DNA from: Ga0077527 sp021300125
GTDB taxonomy: Bacteria > Pseudomonadota > Gammaproteobacteria > Burkholderiales > SG8-41
NCBI GenBank assembly: GCA_046339595.1
Contig: JBKDUF010000098.1
Coordinates: 1 to 9,799 of the forward strand
DNA length: 9,799 bases
Reading direction: 5' to 3'
In this document: positions 1-6,114 of the stretch, one piece after another
How positions within the stretch are numbered: position 1 is the stretch's first letter
How the letters are laid out: the number at the start of each line of letters is the position of its first letter
Made by a program: the position numbers and the translations under genes
Notes under the pieces: generated by a model
Database searches by the model: none
Told to the model about the DNA's origin: nothing
The model's input: only the letters and a program-made list of their open reading frames with translations

Positions 1-375
1 CACCGCATGCAGGTCGCGCACCAGATCGTAGGGCACCTTGTCGTTGGTGGCGGCGAGCACGGTGTGGCCGGATGAAATCAGGCAGAGGGTGTAGCCGTCG
101 GGATTGGCCCTGGCGGTGATCTCGGCGCCGATCGCGCCCGCTGCGCCGGCGCGGTTGTCGGCGATGAACTGCTGGCCATGGGTTTCGGTCAGCTTGCGCG
201 CGATGGTGCGCGTGGTGACATCGGTGCCCGCCCCCGGCACGAAAGGAATGATGAAGCGCACGGAGCGCTTCGGGTAATCCGCTGCCACGTCGGCCGCCTG
301 CGCGGCGCCAGCCGCGCCACCCACTACCAACACCCCCGCCAGACACAGTGCCGGCCCCCGCTTTGCATTGGACAT
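1..375 (-). CDS. Bug/TctC-family tripartite tricarboxylate transporter substrate-binding protein (N-terminal part, cut by left edge)
   Basis: This is the first 125 codons of a periplasmic solute-binding protein; the rest lies beyond the left edge. The start is the ATG at 375, preceded by a strong GGAGGA ribosome site (386-381) five bases away. Residues 1-27 form a signal peptide: a basic start (MSNAKR), a hydrophobic core and an AQA|AD cleavage site. The mature part has the family hallmarks in order: YPKRSVRFIIPFVPGAGTD (34-52), the DNRAGAAGAIGAE segment (73-85) and NPDGYTL (91-97), then VPYDLVRDLHAV. These correspond to the ligand-binding loop and the first lobe of Bug proteins. Family members bind small carboxylates in the periplasm, often for TctAB-type carriers, but many are orphans with unknown ligand, and the substrate cannot be read here. 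It is divergent from the DUF1080 gene. A weak -10-like TACATT lies at 409-404 with no convincing -35. Confidence 0.9.
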   Translation of the reverse strand, partial: MSNAKRGPALCLAGVLVVGGAAGAAQAADVAADYPKRSVRFIIPFVPGAGTDVTTRTIARKLTETHGQQFIADNRAGAAGAIGAEITARANPDGYTLCLISSGHTVLAATNDKVPYDLVRDLHAV

Positions 376-454
376 GCTGATCCTCCAGGTTGCGATGGCG
401 AAAAATGTAGCACGTCACGCCCGCGTCACCGCGGCGCAGTCCATGCCTTGCGGC

Positions 455-482
455 TTGACTTTCAACATGCGGCGCGCAGAAT
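455..482 (+). promoter_or_regulatory. Possible sigma70 promoter of the DUF1080 lipoprotein gene
   Basis: TTGACT at 455-460 is one base off the -35 consensus. It is followed after 16 bases by CAGAAT at 477-482, four of six matches to the -10 consensus. It lies about 55 bases before the start codon, in the 161-base divergent gap between the Bug and DUF1080 genes. It was found by eye only; the -10 match is modest. Confidence 0.32.
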
Positions 483-536
483 CGCCCTACACCGGCGGCC
501 GACCGGCCGGCGGTCACTCTGGGAGGAGACAACAAG

Positions 537-1145
537 ATGAAACGCCTGATCGCTTTATGCGCGCTCGCCGTCACACTGGTGGCCGGCGGCTGCGCAATGA
601 CCCCCGAACACGGCTGGATCGCCCTGATCGACAACGGCAAGGGACTGGAAAACTTCGACCGCATCGGTGACGCCAACTGGCGCGTTGAAGGCGGCCTCGT
701 CGTCGCCGACAAGGCCAAGGCCTCCTCGCACCTGGTCACCAGGCAATCCTTCAGGGATTTCGAGATTTACGCCGAGTTCTGGGCCGAGACCACCACCAAC
801 AGCGGCATTTTCATGCGCGCCCAGAACCCCAAGCAGATCGGCGCCAACAATTCCTACGAGGTCAACATCTACGACCTGCGCCCCGGACAGGAATACAGCA
901 CCGGCGCCATCGTCGATTTTGCCCGTGTCGCCAACCCGCCACCCAAGGCCGGCGGACGCTGGAACACCTTCGAGATCCACGTCAAAGGCAGCGACGTGAC
1001 GGTCAAGCTCAACGGCGTGGTGACCTCGGCCATGACCAACAGCCAGTTCAAGGAAGGCCCGTTCTCGCTGCAGTTTGCCAACGGCCCCAACGACGCCCCC
1101 GGCGGCGCAATCAAGTGGCGCCGGGTGCTGGTGCGCCCGCTGTAA
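537..1145 (+). CDS. DUF1080 / 3-keto-disaccharide hydrolase-domain lipoprotein
   Basis: A 202-residue protein made almost entirely of one DUF1080 (3-keto-disaccharide hydrolase, concanavalin-like jelly-roll) domain. The start is the ATG at 537, with a strong GGAGGAG ribosome site at 522-528. Residues 1-18 form a signal peptide ending in LVAGG-C19, a lipobox-like site, so it is probably a membrane-anchored lipoprotein. Domain landmarks in order: GWIALIDNGKGLENF (25-39), NWRVEGGLVV (about 47-56), the DFEIYAEF strand (about 73-80), the NSGIFMRAQ segment (about 87-95), YEVNIYD, and the NTFEIHVKGSDVTVKLNG strand pair. Related domains act on 3-keto-glycosides, but many members are uncharacterised and catalysis is not shown by sequence alone. 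It appears monocistronic: its own ribosome site, then a terminator 20 bases after the stop. Confidence 0.87.
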   Translation: MKRLIALCALAVTLVAGGCAMTPEHGWIALIDNGKGLENFDRIGDANWRVEGGLVVADKAKASSHLVTRQSFRDFEIYAEFWAETTTNSGIFMRAQNPKQIGANNSYEVNIYDLRPGQEYSTGAIVDFARVANPPPKAGGRWNTFEIHVKGSDVTVKLNGVVTSAMTNSQFKEGPFSLQFANGPNDAPGGAIKWRRVLVRPL

Positions 1146-1164
1146 GCGCGCCCCGACCCGCACA

Positions 1165-1187
1165 AGCCCGGCACTGCCGGGCTTTTT
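1165..1187 (+). terminator. Rho-independent terminator after the DUF1080 gene
   Basis: A perfect 8-bp GC-rich stem, AGCCCGGC (1165-1172) and GCCGGGCT (1176-1183), with a three-base loop ACT, runs straight into a TTTTT tract (1183-1187). It begins 20 bases after the TAA stop and isolates the lipoprotein gene from the dehydrogenase gene downstream. Confidence 0.88.
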
Positions 1188-1214
1188 ACGCCCGCCACCG
1201 GGAGCGGCTATCAT
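1185..1214 (+). promoter_or_regulatory. Possible weak promoter of the alpha-hydroxy-acid dehydrogenase gene
   Basis: TATCAT at 1209-1214 (five of six matches to the -10 consensus) has TTTACG at 1185-1190 18 bases upstream as a poor -35. A promoter is needed here because the preceding terminator separates the genes. The -35 half overlaps the terminator T-tract, so the assignment is tentative. Confidence 0.28.
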
Positions 1215-1249
1215 CGCGGCTCCGCAAACTCCAGCTCCACCTCCACAAC

Positions 1250-2488
1250 ATGACCAGCGTCAGCTACGAAAACGCCGCCACCGCGGCCCTGTCCTCCTCC
1301 GCGCCGCGCATTCTGCAGGACATGCTCGCCCTCGACGACTTCGAGGCCGCGGCCAAGGCCCGCATCCCGCGCCCGATTTTCGGCTACATCAATGGCGGCG
1401 CCGAGACCAATGCCTCGCTGCGCGACAACCGTGCGGTGTGGGACGAACTGCAGTTCATTCCCAAAACCCTCGTCGATACCAGCGCGCGATCCCTGGCCAC
1501 CACGCTGATGGGCAAACAATACGACCTGCCCTTCGGCATCCCGCCGATGGGCGGCACCGGCATGGCCTGCGCCGATGGCGATGTGGCCCTTGCGCGTGCC
1601 GCGGCCCGCGACAACATTCCGATGGTGGTCAGCGGCGCGGCCCTCACCTCGCTGGAGCGGGTAAAACAGGAAGGCCGCACCGCCTGGTTCCAGGCCTATC
1701 TGCCGGGCGAGGACGACGTGATCAAGGCGCTGATCGAGCGCGTCGCCAAGGCCGGCTACGACACGCTGGTGCTGACCGTGGATGTCTCCGTGCTCGCCAA
1801 CCGCGAGAACAACGTGCGCACCGGCTTCAGCACCCCGCTGCGCCCCTCGCTGCGCCTCGCCTGGGACATGGGCATCCGCCCGCGCTGGGGTCTCTCCATG
1901 CTCTGCCACACACTCAAGCACGGCATGCCGCATTTCGAGAACATGGGCCCGCGCGTGCCGATGATCTCGGCGCTCAACCGCCAGGCCGGCCGCCGCGACC
2001 GGCTGTCCTGGCAGCACGTCGACCTGATGCGGAAGCTGTGGATAGGCAAGCTGGTGCTCAAGGGCATCCTCGACCCGCAGGACGCCGCGCGCGCGCGTGA
2101 TGCCGGCGTGGACGGCGTGATGGTCTCCAACCACGGCGGCCGCCAGCTCGATGGTGCCGTGAGCCCGCTGCGCATGCTACCTGGCGTGAAAGCGAATGCC
2201 GGCAACATGGCGGTGATGATGGACAGCGGCATCCGCCGCGGCACCGACGTGCTGAAGGCACTGGCGCTGGGCGCCGATTTCGTCTTCATCGGCCGCCCCT
2301 TCCTCTATGCCATTGCCATCGGCGCCGAACACGGCGCGCAGCATGTCATCAACCTGATGCGCCGCGAACTGATGACCGACATGGCGCTGGTCGGCGTGAA
2401 CTCGCCGAAGGAAATGAAACCGGAACTGCTGCTCGATCTGCGGTCGTATGACTGGCAGGCGGCGGGCACTAAAAAAATAATCAATTAA
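1250..2488 (+). CDS. FMN-dependent alpha-hydroxy-acid dehydrogenase/oxidase
   Basis: A 412-residue TIM-barrel flavoenzyme of the glycolate oxidase / L-lactate dehydrogenase / mandelate dehydrogenase family. It would oxidise a 2-hydroxy acid to the 2-oxo acid using FMN. Family catalytic positions can be aligned by eye: Tyr46 (FGYINGGAE, equivalent to Tyr24 of spinach glycolate oxidase), Tyr150 (FQAYLPG), Asp178 (LTVDVS), Lys271 (LVLKGI), and His295 with Arg298 in the SNHGGRQLD signature. The FMN phosphate site is MDSGIRRGTDVLKALALGADFVFIGRP. The stretch before Lys271 is long (WDMGIRPRWG...), as in the LldD/mandelate branch. The ATG at 1250 was chosen because the family similarity starts just after it; the frame stays open upstream to 1115 but would run through the terminator. 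No clear Shine-Dalgarno site precedes it. The exact substrate (lactate, glycolate, mandelate or other) cannot be told. The last residues (TKKIIN) are encoded by an A-rich tail. Confidence 0.92.
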   Translation: MTSVSYENAATAALSSSAPRILQDMLALDDFEAAAKARIPRPIFGYINGGAETNASLRDNRAVWDELQFIPKTLVDTSARSLATTLMGKQYDLPFGIPPMGGTGMACADGDVALARAAARDNIPMVVSGAALTSLERVKQEGRTAWFQAYLPGEDDVIKALIERVAKAGYDTLVLTVDVSVLANRENNVRTGFSTPLRPSLRLAWDMGIRPRWGLSMLCHTLKHGMPHFENMGPRVPMISALNRQAGRRDRLSWQHVDLMRKLWIGKLVLKGILDPQDAARARDAGVDGVMVSNHGGRQLDGAVSPLRMLPGVKANAGNMAVMMDSGIRRGTDVLKALALGADFVFIGRPFLYAIAIGAEHGAQHVINLMRRELMTDMALVGVNSPKEMKPELLLDLRSYDWQAAGTKKIIN

Positions 2489-2550
2489 AACCAGTACTTA
2501 TACTTATTGATTGCCGCCGAGCCAGCGCCTGGCGATCAAGGGTTCGGCTC

Positions 2551-2579
2551 CCCCGCCCCATCTCCGGATGGGGCGAGGG
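2551..2579. terminator. Hairpin between convergent genes, possible bidirectional terminator
   Basis: A perfect 9-bp stem, CGCCCCATC (2554-2562) and GATGGGGCG (2567-2575), with loop TCCG, can be lengthened by three G-C pairs across a bulged A (2551-2553 with 2577-2579). It sits in the 99-base gap between two convergent stop codons, where terminators are expected. Neither strand has a T-tract after the stem, so intrinsic termination is uncertain; it may instead protect 3' ends. Confidence 0.5.
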
Positions 2580-2587
2580 CATTCAGT

Positions 2588-3766
2588 TCACACCGCCCCC
2601 GCGGCTTTCAAGTCGGCGATCTGCGCCGCTGAATACCCCAGTTCCCCAAGAATCCGATCCGTCTGCGCGCCGATGGCTGGCACCGGATCCATGCGCGCCT
2701 CGAAGCCTTCGAAGGTGGCCGCCGGCAGCAGCGCCGGAATCGGCCCTGCCGGTGTCTCCACCTCGCGCCAGCGCTGGCGCGCCTGCAACTGCGGGTGATC
2801 CCAGACCTGGTCCGGTGTGTTGAGCCGCGAATTGGCAATGTCGGCGGCATCCAGCTTCGCCACGACTTCTTCACTCGTCCATCCCGCAAAGGTGTTTTCG
2901 ATCAGCGCCACCACCTCGGCCCGCGCCGCGGTGCGCTTGGTGTTGTTGTCGTAACGCGGATCCTTGGCCAATTCCGGCCGGTCCAGCACCCGGGCGCAGA
3001 AATTCGCCCACTCGCGCTCGTTCTGGATGCCGAACAGCACATCGCCGTCTTTGGTTCTGAAACGCCCGTAGGGCACGATAGTCGCGTGGTCCGGCCCGCT
3101 GCGCCGCGGCGCCTTGCCCGAGAAGTGCGTGTAATACAGCGGATGGCCCATCCACTCCGCCATGGTCTCGAACATGGTGAGGTCGATGTGCGCGCCCTCG
3201 CCGGTGCGCTCGCGCGTGTAGAGCGCGGCCAGGATCGCGGCATAGGCATGCAAGCCGGTGCCGATATCGGTGATGGAAATGCCCACCTTCGCCGGCGATT
3301 GCGGCGTACCGGTCAGCGACAGCACCCCCGCCTCGCCCTGCACCAGCAGGTCATAGGCCTTCTTTTTCGAGTAAGGACCGGTCGTGCCGTAGCCCGATAC
3401 ATCGCAGACAATCAGCTTCGGATGTTTCGCGCGCAACTCCGCCGCGCCCAGCCCCAGCCGCTTCGCCGCGCCGGGTGCGAGGTTCTGGATGAACACATCG
3501 GCTTCGGCGATCAGCTTCGCCAGGATGTTCTTCGCCTCGGGGTGCTTCACATCCAGCGTCAGGCTTTCCTTGGAGCGGTTGAGCCAGACGAAATAGGCGG
3601 ACTGGCCTTTGACGGTCTGGTCGTAGTCGCGCGCAAAGTCACCGACCTTGGGGCGCTCGATCTTGATCACCCGCGCGCCGAGGTCGGCGAGCTGGCGCGA
3701 ACAGAACGGGGCGGCGACAGCTTGTTCGAGGGCGATGACGGTGATGCCGTTAAGCGGGAGATTCAT
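2588..3766 (-). CDS. Family III CoA-transferase (CaiB/BaiF type)
   Basis: A 392-residue protein, the usual length for CaiB/BaiF (formyl-CoA:oxalate CoA-transferase-like) enzymes, which move CoA between carboxylic acids in interlocked dimers. Landmarks in order: LNGITVIALEQAVAAPFCSRQLADLGA (4-30) with VIKIERP (33-39), the family N-terminus; LNRSKESLTLDVKHPEA (62-78); VFIQNLAPGAAKRLGLG; VCDVSGYGTTGPY; then GISITDIGTGLHAYAAILAAL. In that segment Asp167 matches the catalytic Asp that forms the aspartyl-CoA/anhydride intermediates. IDLTMFETMAEWM and PYGRFRTKDGDVLFGIQNEREW follow. The ATG at 3766 is preferred; a TTG at 3793 would add nine residues that look unlike the family. Only weak purine-rich sequence (GAAGAA) precedes the ATG. 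It lies 46 bases downstream of the nucleotidyltransferase gene on the same strand, with no terminator between, and converges on the dehydrogenase gene. Substrate unknown. Confidence 0.93.
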   Translation of the reverse strand: MNLPLNGITVIALEQAVAAPFCSRQLADLGARVIKIERPKVGDFARDYDQTVKGQSAYFVWLNRSKESLTLDVKHPEAKNILAKLIAEADVFIQNLAPGAAKRLGLGAAELRAKHPKLIVCDVSGYGTTGPYSKKKAYDLLVQGEAGVLSLTGTPQSPAKVGISITDIGTGLHAYAAILAALYTRERTGEGAHIDLTMFETMAEWMGHPLYYTHFSGKAPRRSGPDHATIVPYGRFRTKDGDVLFGIQNEREWANFCARVLDRPELAKDPRYDNNTKRTAARAEVVALIENTFAGWTSEEVVAKLDAADIANSRLNTPDQVWDHPQLQARQRWREVETPAGPIPALLPAATFEGFEARMDPVPAIGAQTDRILGELGYSAAQIADLKAAGAV

Positions 3767-3812
3767 TTCTTCAACTCTTTGAATTTCTCTCAATCTGAAA
3801 ATACAGCATCTT

Positions 3813-4517
3813 TTATTTCTCTCCCGTCATCATCTTCAGACGATCAATGATTTTGGGCACGCGCGCCTGGCTTGCCTGATCACCCGGCATATGCCCTGGC
3901 AAGGCGTCTAGAAATCGTGTTTCTTTCAACAAGGCAACGAAACGGTTTACAAGATGATCGCGAAGTCCCGGCTCGCACTGCCGGACTTCATCGACCACTT
4001 CCGGCCGGCCATCGAGCACGGCCACGATATCTTCCAGATCGTGGCTGGCTGTGAAATCACCCTGCCCCCGGCCGTCGAACGCCGCGAGTTTGGTTGCCAG
4101 AAAATACGGCGCAGAAACCATACGCACCTTTTTACCGGATGGCAGCTCGATCTGCACCGCCGCCGCAAAGGCTGATCGGTACCAAAGATTGCCGAAGCCC
4201 AGAATTTCCGGGTTGGTGGGCATCACGTCCAATACCATGTCTTGCGCGTGCCAGCGGCAGACAGGCGCTTCGGGGCTCTGATCCTCGCGCAAGCCCTGTG
4301 CACGCAATCGTTTTGACAGTCGCTGATATTCCAGCAGTGTAGCGACCTCGCAAATCACATCCACGTCATTGGTGGCGCGGATTGGCGGCGCCAGCGGATC
4401 GGTAATCAGCAAGCCGGTCGCGCAGCCACCGAGAAACACCATCTCATCCGCCAGCGCGCCCAGGCGGGCCACGGCAACTTCCGTGAGTTCGAGATTGGGG
4501 TTCGCCGCCCTAGCCAT
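3813..4517 (-). CDS. Nucleotidyltransferase-fold protein, candidate toxin of an AbiEii-like pair
   Basis: A 234-residue protein with a polymerase-beta-type nucleotidyltransferase signature. FLGGCATGLL (28-37) gives the GG loop, TNDVDVI (49-55) gives the two catalytic Asp residues D51 and D53, and LDVMP (96-100) gives the third acidic residue, D97. The C-terminal part has FLATKLAAFDGRG (139-151) and SHDLEDIVAVLDGR (158-171), seen in AbiEii-like and related nucleotidyltransferases. The start is the ATG at 4517, overlapping the TAG of the upstream winged-helix gene by 8 nt in the string ATGGCTAG, so the two are translationally coupled. The frame stays open further upstream, but that stretch only shadows the regulator gene. 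Gene order and coupling resemble AbiE-type systems, where a nucleotidyltransferase toxin follows its winged-helix antitoxin. A toxin role is inference; a housekeeping or resistance-type nucleotidyltransferase is possible. Confidence 0.84.
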   Translation of the reverse strand: MARAANPNLELTEVAVARLGALADEMVFLGGCATGLLITDPLAPPIRATNDVDVICEVATLLEYQRLSKRLRAQGLREDQSPEAPVCRWHAQDMVLDVMPTNPEILGFGNLWYRSAFAAAVQIELPSGKKVRMVSAPYFLATKLAAFDGRGQGDFTASHDLEDIVAVLDGRPEVVDEVRQCEPGLRDHLVNRFVALLKETRFLDALPGHMPGDQASQARVPKIIDRLKMMTGEK

Positions 4518-5034
4518 ACTGCGCCAGCCGTTTGGCCAGTTCCTTGACAGCAATGTTGTGCTCGCGCGCGCGGCCGCCGCGTATGGCATCCACCAGCACC
4601 AGCAGTTCATACAGTGCCGGATCAGCGCGCGCAGCCTGCGGCGCAAGCTTGTACAACGGTGAAAACTCAACACCGCGTACCGTGCCATCGGGGTCCGGCC
4701 ACACCGGTGGGAGCTCATTCGTAGGCGCGAAATGCTGCACCAAGGGCGGCGCGGCGTGACTGGTCGGCATGCCTCGCGTAGGTTGACCCAGCTGCGGCAC
4801 GAACACATAGCGCAGGCCGTGTATCAGGAACTCTTCGAGATTCCGAATGTGCGGCCTGATGGCCTCTTCCCGTTTGACCGCAATCTGCGCCGCCAGCGCA
4901 CGCTGAACGGCCGAGTGCAACTGCGACGGACTCATGCCCAAATCAACAGCCAGCCTGGCGTAAGACCAGGGTTTCTGGCCCATCGCCACCAGCTTGAGCA
5001 TGACCAGCACATCTTGAGGTTTGAGCATGATCAT
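4510..5034 (-). CDS. Winged-helix DNA-binding protein, candidate antitoxin/autorepressor
   Basis: A 174-residue protein. Residues about 4-52 form a helix-turn-helix/winged-helix unit: LKPQDVLVMLKLVAM, then SYARLAVDLGMSPSQLHSAV as the HTH proper, like MarR/IclR-type heads. The C-terminal half carries a conserved-looking block: GLRYVFVPQLGQPTRGMPTSHAAPPL (73-98), PVWPDPDGTVRGVEFSPLY (110-128), and DPALYELLVLVDAIRGGRARE (138-158). I associate this block with regulators paired with nucleotidyltransferases, but cannot name a family with certainty. The start is the ATG at 5034 or an in-frame ATG at 5028; the GGTGA at 5043-5039 is four bases from the first and ten from the second. It heads an operon with the nucleotidyltransferase (8-nt overlap). 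The palindrome just upstream covers its promoter and touches its ribosome site, suggesting it represses itself. Confidence 0.82.
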   Translation of the reverse strand: MIMLKPQDVLVMLKLVAMGQKPWSYARLAVDLGMSPSQLHSAVQRALAAQIAVKREEAIRPHIRNLEEFLIHGLRYVFVPQLGQPTRGMPTSHAAPPLVQHFAPTNELPPVWPDPDGTVRGVEFSPLYKLAPQAARADPALYELLVLVDAIRGGRAREHNIAVKELAKRLAQYG

Positions 5035-5042
5035 TGCATCAC

Positions 5043-5067
5043 CTATATTCTAGATTCTAGAATATAG
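5043..5067. promoter_or_regulatory. 25-bp perfect palindrome, probable operator of the HTH/nucleotidyltransferase operon
   Basis: The arms CTATATTCTAGA (5043-5054) and TCTAGAATATAG (5056-5067) are exact inverse complements around a single T at 5055. The site lies nine bases upstream of the regulator's start codon, covers the likely -10 region and reaches the first G of the ribosome site. A two-fold symmetric site placed like this next to a winged-helix gene is a typical autorepressor operator; the binding protein itself is inferred. Confidence 0.75.
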
Positions 5068-5086
5068 AACAACCCAAGAATGTCAA
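5059..5086 (-). promoter_or_regulatory. Promoter of the HTH/nucleotidyltransferase operon
   Basis: On the minus strand a perfect -35 box TTGACA (5086-5081) is followed after 16 bases by TATTCT (5064-5059), four of six -10 matches. An alternative -10, TATATT at 5066-5061, is a better match but leaves only a 14-base spacer. Both -10 options fall inside the 25-bp palindrome, so repressor and RNA polymerase would compete. The predicted leader is short, about 15-20 bases. Confidence 0.62.
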
Positions 5087-5200
5087 GCCACTGAACGGAT
5101 CCGGCATCATCGCTACGCACGTACTTTTGCCAGAATGGCCTTGGTAAGAGAACTATATCGAGGAAGATAAATTACTAACTATTTGTTTTTATTATATTTT
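5087..5200. other. AT-rich intergenic stretch between the DUF429 gene and the HTH operon
   Basis: No coding region is supported here. The part from about 5165 to 5200 is strikingly AT-rich compared with the surrounding GC-rich genes and contains one copy of a repeated 19-bp motif. No GC-rich hairpin typical of a terminator follows the DUF429 stop codon. Confidence 0.6.
5176..5194 (-). repeat. AT-rich 19-bp repeat, copy downstream of the DUF429 gene
   Basis: On the plus strand this reads TAACTATTTGTTTTTATTA. It matches, at 18 of 19 bases and in inverted orientation, the segment at 6122-6140 on the other side of the DUF429 gene. A more diverged relative is at 2483-2507. The sequence is low in complexity, so chance similarity cannot be excluded. 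Confidence 0.45.
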
Positions 5201-6031
5201 TTATACAACACCCAGTATCCACCCCTCCCGACCGGCGATGCCCTGTTCGGCCTCGCTCAACGGCGGGCTCCAGTAACGCCCCAACTCACCCCGCCCGCTC
5301 ATCTCCGCCAGCCAGCGCGCGACGGCATAGGCGTCCTGCTCGTCAGCTGTCCGATCCTGTTTCGGATAGCGGTTGCGGAAGATCGACGGATAAACCTCGG
5401 CGATCACCGACTTGCCCGCGGGCGGAAGCCAGCCGTCGAAAGGCCAGAAATGCACCCGTTCACCCACCACCTCGCGGATGCGCTTGAGCCAGGGTATGCC
5501 TGCGTGCGTGGATTTCGCCACCGAGCCCTGCACATCGAACTGGAACACGCTCTTCGCCGATGACGTCCAGCGTTCGCACAGGCGAAACTCGCGGCTGTCG
5601 CCGATGCGCGTGCCCGGCGGCGGAGCCTTGCCGCTCTCGGCCAGACTGCCGTCGCGTACAAAATCGACATAGACATGATCGCCATCCGTCGGCCAGTGCC
5701 GCTGGAAATCATCAAGATACTGCGGCCAGTCTGTCAGGCCATAACGCTGGAAATAACTGTCGGGGAAGGAAAAACCATGATCGATGCCGGCGATGAAGAC
5801 TTCACCGCTCTGCACCCGCTCGATCAACCAGTCCGCGATTTCTTTGCGTGTCCAATAACGCGGCAGGGAACCGGTGACACCCGCCGCGCGCGCCGCGGCA
5901 ATCGCCGGCGTCGGCACCTGTTTCGGCAAACCGCCCGGTGCAGCGGCATAGACTTGCAGACCTTTCAGCCGGGAAGTCGGCACCTCTGCACCGGAGTAGT
6001 CGATACCGATGAAAAGATCGAAGCCACTCAC
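5201..6031 (-). CDS. DUF429 predicted RNase H-fold protein
   Basis: A 276-residue protein with the pattern of DUF429 (predicted nuclease, RNase H-like fold). It begins with strand FIGIDYSGAE (7-16, Asp11). A second acidic strand is VFIAGIDHGFSFP (78-90, Asp84), then AEVYPSIF (211-218, Glu212) and DEQDAYAVARWL (230-241, Asp233/Asp230). Spaced acidic residues at strand ends are what an RNase H-type metal site would need, though activity has not been shown for most of this family. The start is the GTG at 6031: an in-frame TAA lies 15 bases upstream and the conserved N-terminus follows at once. Only a weak GAG-type ribosome site precedes it. It lies 112 bases downstream of hsdR on the same strand and may be an accessory gene of the restriction island. 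It is flanked by 19-bp AT-rich inverted repeats. Confidence 0.8.
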   Translation of the reverse strand: MSGFDLFIGIDYSGAEVPTSRLKGLQVYAAAPGGLPKQVPTPAIAAARAAGVTGSLPRYWTRKEIADWLIERVQSGEVFIAGIDHGFSFPDSYFQRYGLTDWPQYLDDFQRHWPTDGDHVYVDFVRDGSLAESGKAPPPGTRIGDSREFRLCERWTSSAKSVFQFDVQGSVAKSTHAGIPWLKRIREVVGERVHFWPFDGWLPPAGKSVIAEVYPSIFRNRYPKQDRTADEQDAYAVARWLAEMSGRGELGRYWSPPLSEAEQGIAGREGWILGVV

Positions 6032-6114
6032 GTTTTCACTCTGGACTTAGGACGACAGCTTGTTCGAAGGCGATGACGTTCACGCAGAAAGTGTAAGCTT
6101 CGAGGGGTTTCATA

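Noticed and set aside
492..513. GC-rich CGGCCG direct repeat/hairpin in the leader of the DUF1080 gene
   Set aside because: Only a 5-bp stem with a four-base loop; expected by chance at this GC content and without riboswitch-like features.
1115..1249. In-frame upstream extension of the hydroxy-acid dehydrogenase (45 extra residues starting inside the DUF1080 gene)
   Set aside because: It would be translated through the Rho-independent terminator and has Arg/Ala/Pro-rich shadow composition; family similarity begins just after the ATG at 1250.
2795..3850. Long open frame (351 codons) on the plus strand opposite the CoA-transferase
   Set aside because: Same reason: antisense shadow of a well-conserved CaiB/BaiF gene with low-quality composition.
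3906..3914. TCTAGAA heptamer matching the operator half-site, inside the nucleotidyltransferase gene
   Set aside because: A single 7-base match without an inverted partner is expected about once in a window of this size.
4518..4808. In-frame upstream extension of the nucleotidyltransferase (97 extra residues)
   Set aside because: It lies entirely within the winged-helix gene in another frame and has Arg/Cys/Trp-rich shadow composition; the ATG at 4517 overlapping the upstream stop is a normal coupled start.
5106..5170. Short minus-strand frame ending in SSLTKAILAKVRA then stop, resembling a gene tail upstream of the winged-helix operon
   Set aside because: Fewer than 25 codons, interrupted upstream by a stop, no ribosome site and no identifiable family; a decayed gene remnant is possible but unsupported.
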